Shown here piece after piece: positions 46,042-57,762 of a stretch of DNA of 64,000 nucleotides. A program made the position numbers and the translations under genes. Origin of the DNA: Pyropia haitanensis (lineage: Eukaryota; Rhodophyta; Bangiophyceae; Bangiales; Bangiaceae). The stretch covers positions 2,507,874 through 2,571,873 of the forward strand of contig SDUX01000002.1 in the NCBI GenBank assembly GCA_008729055.1, given 5' to 3'. Each line of letters begins with the position of its first letter. Positions within the stretch are counted from its first letter, which is position 1. The notes under the pieces are model-generated. The model searched no databases, was not told where the DNA came from, and saw only the letters and a program-made list of their open reading frames with translations.

Positions 46042-48070
46042 CCATGATGTGCGTGCATGCACGTGTTTTCGCCAGTTTCAGGCCTCTGGGGACGCCGACG
46101 GCCGTGCATTTCACCTCCAATCTCTGCACGCAGATGCACGTATTGTGCTCGAGAGCGTTGCAACAGCAGGCAATTGCGTTCACAGACGCACGTGTTTTCG
46201 GCAGAACGCACCATTTTCCATGCGCGATGCGGCACTGTGCAAAGTCGACAATGCCGAGCTCGACACCCAGCTGGCGCGTTTCGACACGCTTTCACATGCG
46301 CATGTTGACACGTCGCTGTGCGATCACCTGTGCACATGTCGCTTCTCACACCGCACTGTGCCCCCACGTACATCCTCCCCACTTTCACCTTGGTACAGCT
46401 ACGAGCACATCTTCTACCGTGGCGGGGACCGTGATAGCGGGCGGGCTCCATGCGCTTGGTGTATACGGGGACTACGTGCGGATGGCGGAGCGTGGCCAGT
46501 CGGGCGGTGACTAAGTGCTGCCGCCGGCCGCCCTCCCCGGCGAGGAGCATACCGTGGCCGTCGTTACAGGTCGCAGCAGATGAACGAGGCGCGTGCCGTC
46601 CTCCCCACCGCCGCGGTCGACGGGTGAGCGGTGTACAGGGAAAGGGGGCAGGATGTGGGGGGGGGGGGGGGGGGGGGGGGGGGCAAAGGGGTGTTCCCAC
46701 CACACCCGCACACCGACACACGGCTTCGGGCGCGCGGCGACGATGGTGCAGGGGGGGGGGGGGGGGGGGATGCGCATGGGGTGGAAACGGGTGCGCCGTC
46801 GACGCGCGCAAAGTGACACACGGCGTCGGTAACGTGCAGCGCCGACGCCGGTCGCGACCGTTCGAGCTCAAGTGCGGTGTGGTGCGCGGCACGGAGCCCG
46901 CGGCGGGCCATGACACGGCGTCGGTCCGTGCACGTCTGCGTGGTACGGTTGAGCATGATTCGTGCGGTGTCGGGCACGCGCGCAGTTACGGAGTGCAACA
47001 CGTTGTCGCAGCGATCACGAATTCACGAAATGGTGGCACTCCGGTGCAGTTCTTCTGTGTGTACATGTACGGATATGTTGCCTGTGACATCAGTGTTTCA
47101 CTGGTGGGCGTGCAGCGGTCGACAGATGTCCTGCAAAACCCTGCACGACAAAATTGCATCTTAGCCGGACGACATGGGTCAGCTTCAGTTTTTATACGAG
47201 AAGATGGGCCGTGACGAGCTGGTGACAGACGTGGTGAAGGCAACACGCCCAGCGCGCAAGCCTTGGCGCTACGGCGTGAATGTACGTGTGTGCAGTGCAT
47301 ATCGGCCTCCAGAGGCCCCACGGGCCACCTTGCACGACTCGACACGTCCAATTTGCTGTGCATCCCGCGATTCTAAGGTACTCGCCGGTGGCCCCACTGC
47401 GCGGGGGGGGGGGGGGGTGGGGTCAGTAGATACCATTGCTGGGTTGTCTTCAATTTCACGACAGGGGGTCTCCAGCTGGAGGGTAGGGGCGGCGACGAGG
47501 AGGCGTCGCGCAGGCGGTCGCGCCAGCGGCGGGCGACCGCGCCGGGTGTCTGGCCGCGGGCCCGCGCACGTCACGCCCAGCTTCCAGCGGGTTGGCTTGC
47601 ATACGGCGGCGCGCGCATGAGTGTGAGGCTCCCGACGGCTGGCCAATGGGAACCACGGGCGGGAGCGCAGCGCCGGCGTGGTCTCCAATGACGAAGCGTC
47701 CCGGTTACCGCGAGACACCGCTCTCCCTGACAACGCACTGCCAGTTCCATAGCGTATGGAACTGTATGAACTGTACAGCGACCACGAGAGGTCTGTGTAC
47801 CGATCACGGCTATCGAGAGAGACGCAGTCCAGCAGGGTTGGTCAGGGGACGATTCGGTTCGGGTTCGGCTTCGTGAATACGGCGTTTTTGCCTGAACTCT
47901 GGAAGAGTTCGCCGAGCAATTGAGGCTGCGTAGACACGTGCGCACAGGTTGGCCACGAGTGCATGTATGTGACAAGTCAGGTGCGTTTGATCACATGTGA
48001 TCCAACTTCCCCACACAGGTACTCTGGGGGGTTTGATCACTTTCAGCTGTTAGATAACCCAGCCCCCAGA
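46042..48070. other. Lower-GC island, no gene recognised
   Basis: Base composition and codon use differ from all neighbouring genes. The longest ATG frame (46044-46514, 156 codons) is His/Cys/Thr-rich and matches nothing I know. The island is bracketed in part by an inverted repeat and may be decayed mobile-element sequence (inference). Confidence 0.35.
47369..47401. repeat. Inverted repeat, right arm
   Basis: Reads CTAAGGTACT then CGCC and TGGCCCCACTGCG on the plus strand. Partner of 46009-46041, about 1.33 kb away in opposite orientation. Confidence 0.6.
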
Positions 48071-48072
48071 CA

Positions 48073-48806
48073 CAGTGTGTACGCGGTTATATGTGGGGGT
48101 CATTCGAAGAAGTAGCCTACACCTGTTCCATGCCACATGTACCACGTACCGCACTGTTCCGGTCCGACGGTACACACTCGTACAGAGGTTCATATGCAGT
48201 TGGAAGACTTTCGTTCGCCCTTCGCCGGGGGGGCACGCCTCACCACGTCAACCAAGTGAGACCGGCAGGGGTCTGGGGAAGGAGGACCAGAGACACTTGT
48301 TGGACGTGATCTGCCAGACAAAGAACAAAGAAACAGATGCGCGGCCCATTCGTGGTCGTATTCCCAACTCAAAACCGTGTCCACTGTCGCATCCATTGCT
48401 CCCACATCATCCTCGGCGGCCAGCCTGCGACGAACCGTCTGTGCGCGGTCCTCATCCCTCACGCCTACGAACTCGTCCTCAAGTGAGGTGTTGGCCAGCA
48501 GACCCACCATATCAGATACATCCGTGTGCGCGTTGTCAAACGCAGGGACTACACGCGCAGTTGCCAGATAGCAACAATCGGCGTCGATCGATGGGGATGA
48601 ACGCTGTGACGATGGGACGGGGACGCACGGGAGTGATGCAGCCCAGCTTGCCCGCCGAATGAATAGGCGATCCGTCAGTACTTGAATAGCTGCGACTGCA
48701 TTTCCATGACCATTTACGTGACCATGTCTTGCGCGGAACATTCAAAGCATGAGCCTTGCGCGAATGTTCGGCTCGGTTATAGTCGCATAGCCGAATAATC
48801 ACTGTA
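48073..48806. repeat. Diverged tandem unit 1 (about 734 bases)
   Basis: Begins with GTGTACGCGGTTATATG and ends with GGCTCGGTTAT...CGAATAATC...CTGTAC. The same landmarks recur in the same order one unit later. Its minus strand encodes RRRLAAEDDVGAMDATVDTV (about 48372-48434), which has a close counterpart in unit 2. Confidence 0.6.
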
Positions 48807-49545
48807 CAGCGTGTACGCGGTTATATGACAGGTCCATGTGTACAAGTAGCCCACTGAGGTTCATCACTGTACTCCACGTGTACACAACTGTTCGGGTCAC
48901 CTGTACAAGAAAATACTTTACTTACTTGTTCAAGCCAAGGACTGCCTTTCACTGCGGGGCTGCTGGAAAGCGAGCTACCTTGCGTTCCGACCAAGTGCCT
49001 GATGGCGGAGGGGGAGGCGGCGACAGGGAAAGAGAAGAGAGATTGCTGCACCCCAGCAAAGAACCGTTCCAGAGAAAAAAAATGTATACATTTTATTCCC
49101 CGTCATCTTCCCCACCCAGTACCATATCCGCCGTTTCGTCTATGGCCTCCACATCGTCCTCAGCAGCCAGCCACCGACGCAGCGCAGCCAATTGGCAAGG
49201 CCGAACAGGGGGACAACTGTTGATATCTGTCACAGTATCGTGGGGGTGGTGGGATGATGAAGCGTCAGGGAAGCACCCCGAAATAGATTGCGGCGAACGC
49301 CGGCGGGTACATGTATGTACAGTAGCTGGTGATGTTGCGGGTGGCGGCGCAGCGGACGACGCGGCGGCACCCTGTTTGTCGCTGCCGTATTGCTCGGATG
49401 GACTTCGTAACAGCGCGCGCATTTGTCGACTCAAATATGTGTTGGGTTTAGTCGCGGAACATTTCTGTCAACCTGAGGACGGATCTCGTGCGATGTGCGG
49501 CTCGGTTATGTGAGGGGGGTCATATAATCAAGCCGCACATAGTCG
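48807..49545. repeat. Diverged tandem unit 2 (about 735 bases)
   Basis: Opens with GTGTACGCGGTTATATG and closes with GCGGCTCGGTTAT...CGAATACGGACTGTAC, parallel to unit 1. The minus strand encodes LRRWLAAEDDVEAIDETADM ahead of a stop at about 49093. Nucleotide identity with unit 1 is limited outside the landmarks. Confidence 0.6.
49093..49416 (-). pseudogene. Short coding-like fragment shared by the tandem units
   Basis: In unit 2 the minus strand gives about 107 residues from an ATG (MRALLRSPSEQYGSDKQGAA) to LAAEDDVEAIDETADMVLGG and a stop. The last 30 residues match unit 1. No family is recognised; an acidic C-terminal tail of a mobile-element protein is one possibility. Both copies are too short to be convincing intact genes. 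Confidence 0.3.
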
Positions 49546-50424
49546 AATACGGACTGTACCAAACCTTGCCCCACACCCCCCTAACCCCCACCGCTTTCTC
49601 CCCCCCCCCCCCCCCCCCCCTCTGCACGTTCTTTTGCTCCGTAGAGAACGACCACCGAACTTTTTTTATTGTTTGTTCAAGAAACTCTATTGGAACAATT
49701 CAAAATACCGGTGAAATCCATCCGAGTGGCGTTTGGATCCGGAAACCGTAATACGGCGTATTCGCCAAACGCCTGCGCAGGTCGGCCAAACGACGCATGT
49801 ACTGTAAGTCTTGATGGTTCGACGGTCATGTGCTACACAGGCTCCGCTGTGGAGTGTGCGTGTATGACCATAGACAGTCGCTCCGACAGCAGTGCGGGAT
49901 GCCTAAGGTGTGTGCGTGGGCGTCGGGCGCGGCGGCGCGCGGCGGCATGCCGACGGGCGCAGCACCGACGGGGGCCATCCGGGCACCAGCGGGACGACCG
50001 GTGTCTGCCTAATGTCTGCGGGCTGCCCGTCTCGCGCGGTGGGCGGGTATCCCTGCCGTGTGCCAGCGGCGTCGGTTGGTCCACCCAGCGAACGTGCCTC
50101 CCTCCTGCCCCACCCACCGATGGTCCGTTTGACCGTGCTTCGCACGTACGCTCCTGTTCTCGCTACTTTTGTTCCCTGCGTGTCCGCTTGTGCCTTGGAA
50201 ACAGGAGCGGAAAACATTCGGAACAGGGACAAAAACGTATTCATACAAGCGGCCAAGCCCTTCCCCTGCAGTCCTCCCCACCCCTCCCCCCCCCCCACTC
50301 GCGCCTCACCGTCAAGCAGGGCAGCGCGATACAAAAAGAGAGGCAATGACAAGACGAGCATGCAGGTCGTTGTCATCGCCGGCAGTCGTCACCCGGCCCG
50401 GAGTGGAGCCACCGCCACGCGGGG
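49546..50424. other. Intergenic, no gene recognised
   Basis: Mixed composition with a C run near 49597-49620. No gene or RNA found. It forms the 3' flank of the minus-strand lipase gene. Confidence 0.35.
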
Positions 50425-51963
50425 TCACTTAGACTCCCGCTCCCCCTTCTCCCCCTCCTTTGTTGCCGACGCGGCAGCGGCGTCCACCCGCCGGAGGGCG
50501 CCCACAAACTGGCGGTTAAAGTCGTCGGCGTTCTCGACAAACAGAAAGTGCCCCGCGGCGGGCACCTGCAGCACCTCGCCCAGCCCCGGGGGCATCGCCG
50601 CCACGACCGCCGCCCCCCCCCGCCAGTCCATCCAGTCGCCGTCGCCGTAGAGGAAGGTCGTTGGCATGCGCACCGACGGGAGCCACCGCACCGCCGGCTG
50701 GTACGCGTACAGGCCCGGCCGCAGCAGCCGCACAATGGCGGCCTCTGACCCCACCGGCGCCGCAAACAGCTCGTACAGGTACTCGGCGGTGGCGGCCGAG
50801 GCGGGCGCGTCCATCCACGGGAAGCGGGCGGTGACGTACTTGGTCAGGAGGGGGCGGCCGACGGCGGCGCCCCCGGCGCGGACAATGGACTGAGGCGTCA
50901 CGGACGCCCGCCACAGCCGCCGGAAGGTGCCAAAGAGGGTGCGGCGGCCCCAGGGCATGGCCGCCAACGAGGCGGCCAGGGCCGCGTCGGACGGGCCCTC
51001 GGGGACGCCCACCGGCGACAGGAGCAGCAGGTGGGACACGTCGGCGGGGTAGCGCCGCGCGTACGCGGCGGCGAGGTAGCCACCCTGCGAGTGGCCGGCG
51101 AGGCGGAACGGCCCCGTGAAGCCCGGCTCCGCCGCGTCCGCCGCCATGACGCGCGCCCACGCGGCGAGGGGCTCCACAAAGTAGTCGACGATGCCGCCCA
51201 CGTTCGCGTCGACATCCGCCGACGGCGGCGGCAGCGGCGGCCGGGAGCTGCCCCCGCAGCCCGGCCAGTCGACGAGGTGCACCCGGTACGACCGCGCGGC
51301 CGCATCAATGTTGCGGCTAAAGAGGCCGAGGCCCGCCCCCCAGCCGTGGGCCACCACCAGCGGTGGGGCGTCGACGGGCCCGGCGCTGCAGGTGGACAGG
51401 TACTCCCCCGACGGCAGCACCACCCGCCGGCAGTGGAGGGCGGCGGTGGTGTGGAGGGCAAGCAGCGACGCCTGTGCCGCCGCCAGCGACGCCGCCCGCT
51501 TGGCCGCCCGCCCGCGTGCAGAGTGACGGCACGCGGTCGACGCACGAGTAGCCGCCGGCGCGTCTGCTGCCGGCGCCGCCGCCGGCGCCGCCGCCGACGC
51601 CGCCGCGCCCGCCGCCTCGGCCGTTGCCGCCGCGACCGCCGCGTCAAGGCCGGGCGTGTCGGCCGCCGCGGCCGCGGCGGCGGCGACCGACGGCGGCGCG
51701 TCGGTCGCGGCGGCGGCCGACGCGGCGGCCGCGGCGGTGGCAGAGGTGGTTGCCGCCGCCGCCGACAGCGGCGGCGCCGCCGCACCCGCCGTAGCGGTCG
51801 CCATGGCGCGGCGGGGGGTCAGGCGCCGCCGCCGCGGGCCGGCCGCCGGCACGCACCGCGCGGGGAGGGGAGGGGGGGGGGCAAACGCGCCACTGCCAAC
51901 GAGGAGGGGGGCCGCGGCGGGGGAGAGGGCGCGCGGCACGGCGGCAGCGGCCAAGCGGAGCAT
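50425..51963 (-). CDS. CGI-58/ABHD5-like alpha/beta-hydrolase (lipase or acyltransferase type), probably organelle-targeted
   Basis: A 512-residue protein in one uninterrupted frame from the ATG at 51963. Residues 1 to about 160 are Ala/Arg/Pro-rich and include MLRLAAAAVPRALSPAAAP, which fits a transit peptide plus linker. The hydrolase fold begins at RRVVLPSGEYLSTCSAG. It shows the oxyanion motif VVAHGWGAGLGLFSRN (206-217), DWPGCGGSSRPP, the nucleophile LAGHSQGGYLAAAYARRYP (Ser292), LLLLSPVGVPEGP, the acid region TFLYGDGDWMDWRGG and the catalytic His in VPAAGHFLFVENADDFN. GxGLG after HG, the WMD after the acid strand and GHFLFVEN are typical of the CGI-58/ABHD4/ABHD5 group, which acts in lipid-droplet and phospholipid metabolism. 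Exact substrate unknown. The tail is Lys/Glu-rich. Confidence 0.88.
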   Translation of the reverse strand: MLRLAAAAVPRALSPAAAPLLVGSGAFAPPPPLPARCVPAAGPRRRRLTPRRAMATATAGAAAPPLSAAAATTSATAAAAASAAAATDAPPSVAAAAAAAADTPGLDAAVAAATAEAAGAAASAAAPAAAPAADAPAATRASTACRHSARGRAAKRAASLAAAQASLLALHTTAALHCRRVVLPSGEYLSTCSAGPVDAPPLVVAHGWGAGLGLFSRNIDAAARSYRVHLVDWPGCGGSSRPPLPPPSADVDANVGGIVDYFVEPLAAWARVMAADAAEPGFTGPFRLAGHSQGGYLAAAYARRYPADVSHLLLLSPVGVPEGPSDAALAASLAAMPWGRRTLFGTFRRLWRASVTPQSIVRAGGAAVGRPLLTKYVTARFPWMDAPASAATAEYLYELFAAPVGSEAAIVRLLRPGLYAYQPAVRWLPSVRMPTTFLYGDGDWMDWRGGAAVVAAMPPGLGEVLQVPAAGHFLFVENADDFNRQFVGALRRVDAAAASATKEGEKGERESK

Positions 51964-52913
51964 CCGGTGGGGGGGGGCGCCGGGGTGGTGGGGGGGGGGG
52001 GGGGGGAGACGGCCGGCAGCGGGTGGTGGCAGTGGCGGGTTTCGCGGCAGCTGCGAGCGGGGGCGGGGGGGGGGAGGGGGCGGAAGGCAGCGGCGGGTGT
52101 CGACGAGCGGTGGTGGCTGGGAGCAGACGCGCGGGCACCGTCCCCGACTGGGCGACGCAGGGGCGCCTCTTGAGGACGGCCGGTTCCCCCCTGCGGTGAG
52201 GATGACACTGCTGTATCCACCGCCACACAGTCGCTACCGCACGGTGCGGCGAGCCCGTGTGTGCTGTGTGCGGCGGGCCCGCAGGGTCGTGGACCACCAG
52301 CCGAGCTGGCGGCGGATTGGGGCGGACTCGTCCGGCGTCGTGCCGCGCCTCGCCATCACCTCTGTGGCGGCGGCCATGCAATATATGGAAGGCTCCCCCG
52401 ATTTGATTGGACAACGGCTTTACGGGCGGGTCAACTCTGCACACGTGTACCACACGGTGGAGAAAAGAACATCTGGGGTCGTCCGCCCATGCACAAGTCA
52501 TGCATTTATCTCCGCGAGCGTGGATCGAAATGGATGCCACCGCGTGGCGGCGACGGCGCGGGCGGCCGACACTGCGTCGCGCAGTAGCGGTGGCGGGCCG
52601 AGTCCACGCTGTGGGCAGGGGGGTGCTGGACCCCGCGTCGGCGGCTGGTCCACCCGGCGCAGGCGACGGAGGCGGACGGCAGCAGCGACGGGCGTGGATC
52701 CAGGCTCGGGCTGCTCGGACAGCGCGACGCTGCTGCACGTGGCCCGCCCGCGGAGGCGTCGACCGGCAACGCGGCGGTGCTGACGGCGGCGCGCAGTCGC
52801 GGTGGTCGCGGTAGTTGTTGCGGCTCCGCGGCCTCTCCCACTTTGAACGACTGGCTGGGGCCTGAGGACACCTGGGAGCGGACGGCGACGTGTCGGCCGC
52901 CCGAGGGGCTTGA
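51964..52913. other. Upstream region of the lipase gene, no gene recognised
   Basis: Contains G runs near 51985-52005. The sequence GCAATATATGG near 52379 is a possible TATA-like element. No convincing coding sequence. Confidence 0.3.
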
Positions 52914-53454
52914 CGCCGCTGTCCTACGGGGCTGGTGTCGCTGCATGCGAGAGGCTGGCACCTGAAGTCGTGCGTGGCCCTTGTTGCCTTGAGCCGTGCG
53001 GCTGCGCTGGAGGAGCTCACCCTGCCAGAGATGTCGTCGGGCGTGCTAAACTCCCTGCTGGGAGGGGTGGCGGCGATCTGGTGCTACCCGCAGGTTGCGC
53101 TGCTGGCCGACTGGGCTGCAGTGGCGGCGGCCCCGCCGGCTGTTTGGCACTCGGCGCTGGTCGCCATCGAGGAACTGACGCTCACGGATCTGGGCGGGAA
53201 CAAGCAGTGGCGACGCGCCGACGGTGGCAACCTGTGTCCCTCCGTGAATGCCGTGTGGGCAGCGCAAGCCGTCCTCCTGGTGCTGCGACGGCTGGTCCTG
53301 AAGGGCCCCTATCTGTCGGTGGCCGACGCGGCGGCAGTCGCGCCCCTTTCCGAACTGCAGCACCTGGCATGCCAGGCGCGGTCATTGTTTGGCCCGGGCG
53401 GCGCGCGTGCTCTCTTCCTGTATCGGGCGGCGCTCGTACGGCGCGCATGCCCCC
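52914..53454 (+). pseudogene. Leucine-rich-repeat-like coding fragment
   Basis: A frame open from 52914 with unbiased amino-acid use: HLKSCVALVALSRAAALEEL, TLPEMSSGVLNSLL, then VAIEELTLTDLGG and VLRRLVLKGPYLSVADAAAV, APLSELQHLACQARSLF. The spacing of LEELTL/IEELTL/LRRLVL resembles leucine-rich repeats. There is no in-frame ATG at a sensible place, a stop lies just upstream, and the similarity to LRR fades at about 53400. It could be an internal exon of an unannotated gene or a decayed copy. Confidence 0.35.
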
Positions 53455-54048
53455 CTCTTCAGCTGCAAAACCCAGGCGTGGGGCGCCAATCAGGGTTACG
53501 GAGGGGTGGTGAAAGTGAAGGCGACCAAACCAGTAGAAGAGCACCAGGTGTCGAATCTGGACGGCACTGCATGTACTTGAAGTGTTCAACAAACACTGGT
53601 GAAATACGGGGATTTTCTGAAAACTCGCGCCAACCGGCATGGCCATGCATCCGGTTTGTTGGCGCGCATCGGCGAGTGGCGGTCTGGCGACACCCCCCCC
53701 ACTCAGAACGGCCGTCAAGCGGACGACCCACCGCCGCAACCGACATGCTGTCGCCCCTCACCGGTCGGAGGACCACCAGCGCCCGCGCCCCCGCATCCCT
53801 CCTCCACTCTCCCTGTCCTCGGTCCGGCACCCCCTCCCCTGCCCCGCCCCCGGGCGCTGCGGCGGCCTCTTGCCCTCCCCCTTGCACCATCTTGGGCCGT
53901 GTGAGCGATCCGGCATCGCCCCCCCCGCACCACCACCGTTGGGGGGCGGTCGTCGGGTACGCCTACCGTGGCCGTCGACGGACCCGCGGCTCGCACCCTC
54001 CCCCACTCCACCCCGCCCGCCCTCCCCCGCTACCTACGTGGTGCGGTC

Positions 54049-56951
54049 ATGCGCGCGACAGCGTTGGAGGTGGCGTGGCACTCGCGCCATGCAGTCTACG
54101 CGGTGGACGTGTGCCGCGCATCCGGGCGGCTGGTGACTGCCGGCGCCGACAAGGAGGTGCACGTGTGGCGGGTGGGTGCGGGCGGCGACGAGGTGCCGGC
54201 GGCGGCTGCCGGCACGTCGGCAGCTGCGGCAGAGGCGGGCGGGGCGCCGCCTTTGGCCGCGTCGGTTGGTCGGAGCGCGACGGCGCGGGCGGCCAGTGGC
54301 GCGGCAGCGGCGGCGGCGGCGGCGGCGGCGGTGGCGACAGCGGCATCGCCTGGACAGGCGGGCGGCCTGCTTGCGGACGCGGCGTCGGCGGGTACCACCG
54401 GGATGCCGGAGGGGACCCTGGGGGTGGCTGGCGTCCCTTCCTCCCGCCCCCCTCCTCCCCGCCGCCGCCACCCTGTGACGTGGCTGGCTTCCCTCCTTGG
54501 CCACAACACCACCGTCAATGTGGCGCGCTTCCACCCGCGGGGGGGCGTGATCGCCACGGGCGCCGACGGGGGGGTAGTCATGCTGTGGCGGCTGGACGAG
54601 GAGGAGGCGCCGCCGCCGCCACCGTCGGCGGCCACTGCAAAAGGGGGGGATGCACCTGCAGTAGGAGCGACCGCAGCGGCGGGAGGAGCTGCAAGCGTGA
54701 CGGCCTCGGTGGCTGCTGACGTCGCCGGCCCCGGCGGTGACGGTCGCCGTGCAGGGGCCACAGCTGCCGCCGGCAGCGGCGGCGGTGGTCAGGGTGGCCG
54801 TGCGGGGGTCGCGGTCCCAGCTACAGCGGGCGGGACGTCGCAGGCGGTGTCGGCGGGGCCGGTGGTGGTCGCCTCGCCGGCGTCGGCGGTCGTGCCGGCC
54901 TCGTCCACCCCCGCGACGCCATCAACGGGTGGTGGCGGCGGCGACGGGCGGCCGTTGGAGCGGTGGCAGCGGCTGCACACTCTGCGGCGGCACTTGGAGG
55001 ACGTGCAGGACGTGGCTTGGTCGGAAGCGGGCGACCGCCTCGCGTCTGCGTCTGTGGACAATAGCGTGGTGGTGTGGGACGCGGCCGCCGGCGCGGCGGT
55101 CGCGACACTCACCGGCCACGTATCGTTTGTGTTGGGCGTTGCGTGGCACCCGTCGGGGGGGGTGCTCGCGTCCCTGTCCAGCGACCGCAGCCTGCGGGTG
55201 TATGGTCGAGGCGGCGGGGGGGGGAAGCGCGAGGTCTACACGTGCGTGGCGACGACGTCCAAGGCGGCGCTGCCGCCGCTGCCCCCACCACCGCCTGTGC
55301 CGGTCGGCAGCACCGCAGCCACTGTGGCGTCCGCGGCGGCCGCGGCGGCCGCTGCTGCGGCGGCTCGGGTGCCTGTGGCGACCTGCCCGTGGCCTCGTGT
55401 GACTGCGGAGCCCGCATCCTCTGCCGGGGTGGCGGCGGCGGACAATGCGGCGGCACCCGTTGCCGCCGGGTCGCGCCTGCCCTCGGGCGGTGGCGCCACA
55501 CTAGGCGGCAGCGGTACGACAGCGGTGGCGGCGGGGTCCCCCCCGCCTGCCGGCGCTGCGGCGACGGCAGGGCGGGAGCCCAAGGAGCGACGGCTGTTTG
55601 CCGGGGATGGGGTACGCACCTTTTTCCGCCGCCTCGCGTGGTCCCCCGATGGCGATTGGCTGGTGTGTCCGGCGGGGATGGGGCTCCCGCCCGAGAGCAC
55701 CCCCGCCACTAACGCAGGCGTTTCAGCGGCGGCGGCGACGGCGTTGGTGCCGGCGGCGGCAGAGGCGGTGGCGGGGTCGTTGCCGGTGGCGCCGACGACG
55801 CCGCGGTCTTCCCCGCCGCCCGCCACCTCAGCAGTAGCGGCTGTGGAAAAGGGCAGCGACGACGCGCCCGCCGCGGCGGCAGGCGGCGGCCACGCCGTCC
55901 ACATCTTTGCGGGGGGTGACCACTCCCGGCCCGCGGCGCACGTTACGGGGCTCGACTCTCCAGCAGTGGCGGTTCGCTTTTGCCCAACGCCTTTCCTGCG
56001 CTGCCGCAGGAGACGCCCACCAAGAATGGCGGCTGGGGCGGGTTGTGCCGTGCGGACAGCGCCTGCTGGTCGCGCGCCCGGCGGCGGCGGCGGTGCCGGC
56101 CGCCCCGCCCCACCCGGCCCTGACGTTTCCACCACGACGGCCGGGAGCGCCGTGCCTGCGGCGGGGGACCCCGCCCCCCCCTCGCGTCCCCGGCACCCCC
56201 AGAGGTGCGGATGGTGTTTGCCATTGCGTGTGCGGACGCGCTGTACGTGTGCGACACGGGGGACGGACCCGACGGCGGCGGGGACGACAGGGCGGGCGCC
56301 ACGGTGCCCGCTGCGGCTGGTGGGCGGGTGCTTGCTTCCATTCGCGGCCTGCACTACGCCCCTCTCACTGACGTGGCATGGGCAGCCGACGGCAGCCGCC
56401 TCTACGCTGCCTCCCTCGACGGCTGTGTGTCGGTGGTCGAGTTTGGGGCGGCCGACCTGGGCGCCGCCCTCCCCCGCGACGCCGCCGCCGCGTGGCGGCG
56501 GCGCGTGTGCGGTGTGCCACCCGCCGCTGCCGCAGCAACAGCAGAGTCGTCGGCGGCGGGCGCCCCGCGCAAGACACCCGCCGAGGCGGCGGCGGCGGCC
56601 GGCACGGCGGCGCGGCCCGCGGCGGCGGGGGGGACCCCCGCGGTGGTGGTGGTGGTGCCGCGGCGCAAGCCCAAGCGTCCCTCCCCCCCGCCAGTGCCGA
56701 TGGCGGCCACCCCACCCCCCGCCGCCACGGCGGCGGCGTTGACGATTGCGGCGGGCGCGGCGGGCGTTGCCCCTTTGTCGGCAGCACAGCCGCCACGCCC
56801 TGCCCCGGCGGTGGCCGGCGCAATGACGGTCGCTGCGGGGGCGGGCGCGGCGACGGGCGGCGCTGTAGGGGGGGACCCGGCGGCCAAACGGCGGCGGCTC
56901 GGGGAGGGCCCGCCGGCTGCCGTGGAGATGGCGGTGGTGAACGTGGACTGA
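54049..56951 (+). CDS. FAS2: Chromatin assembly factor 1 subunit p60/Cac2 (FAS2-like), WD40 protein
   Basis: The ATG at 54049 begins MRATALEVAWHSRHAVYAVD. WD repeats follow in the CAF-1 p60 order: LVTAGADKEVHVWRV; LLGHNTTVNVARFHPRGGVI with VVMLWRLDEE; LRRHLEDVQDVAWSEAGDRL with ASVDNSVVVWDAAAG; LTGHVSFVLGVAWHPSGG with SSDRSLRVYGRG. The family-specific block is also present: FAGDGVRTFFRRLAWSPDGD, LVCPAGMGLPPE, AVAVRFCPTPF, EVRMVFAIACADALYVCDTG and GLHYAPLTDVAWAADGSRLY with DGCVSVVEFG. It ends with a basic patch (AAKRRRLGEG) and VVNVD. HLEDVQDVAW and SVDNS are diagnostic of p60. CAF-1 deposits H3-H4 behind replication forks. Large Ala/Gly inserts separate blades. The frame shifts by one missing base between about 56000 and 56190, probably in the C run at 56174-56181. 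Confidence 0.9.
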
Positions 56952-57762
56952 GCGGGGGGTGAGGGGGAGGGTGGGGGGGGGCGCGACCTCTGGGGCGTGG
57001 AACGAGGGGGGGACGTGGGGCGCGAGGGCGGGGGGGGGGCGATGGGCGGGGTTTGGGTACGGAAAGGGCATGGAGGGAGTGGGACGCCGCCCGCCGCGCA
57101 CCGCCCCCATCCTCCGTGCGTTTGTGGAACGTCTGCGTTAACGTGCCGTCTCGGCCGCCTTGGCGTCGATGTGTCGTTGCGTCCCCGTCGCTCGTGAGTG
57201 GCCAGAGGCTGTCGTTGGCAGCGGGTCTGGTCCGCGCCGTCTACCACCCTCCGTCGTCAGCAGTCGGCACAGGCTGTCCCACGCGTCACGACGCCGCCGC
57301 GCGGGCTGGGGGCGCCAACGCGGTGGTTAAGGCGAGCTGTGTTACTCTCTCTTGCGTGTCGACGGCAGCGGGGCCTGCCCCCCCCCCCCCCCTGCCGCTC
57401 CCCCTTCACCGCCCTCCCCATCGGTGCGGCGTACCACCCGCCGCTTGCAAACGCCAGTGGCCACCGCGTCTGCCGTGTCGAAGGGGGCAGAGCGCGGCGC
57501 ACCGTCGGCGGCGTGCCACCCCTCACCTGCCCCCGCCAGGCGGTCTGGCCTCGCGCCGCCGCCGCGGCGCGGCGGCCGCGGGTATGCCTTTCCCGCGGCC
57601 CCCTTGTGCCCCCGTGCGGGCGCACGCGCTGTGACGGCCGCGGCGCCGCTGCCTGCGCCGCAGCGGTCGCCCACGCGGTCGTCGGCGTGACGCGGAGGTG
57701 GCGCCAGCACCCCCTCCCCCGTCCTCACACGCGGCCCGCGTCTTGGCACGAGGCCGCCCCTC
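56952..57762. other. Convergent intergenic region, no gene recognised
   Basis: Lies between the CAF-1 stop and the stop of the minus-strand pseudo-helicase gene. C/G runs near 57030 and 57378. No motif-bearing frame. Confidence 0.35.

Noticed and set aside
46044..46514. A 156-codon ATG frame in the low-GC island
   Set aside because: His/Cys/Thr-rich, no motif, overlaps an equally long antisense frame and sits beside an inverted repeat; no support as a gene.
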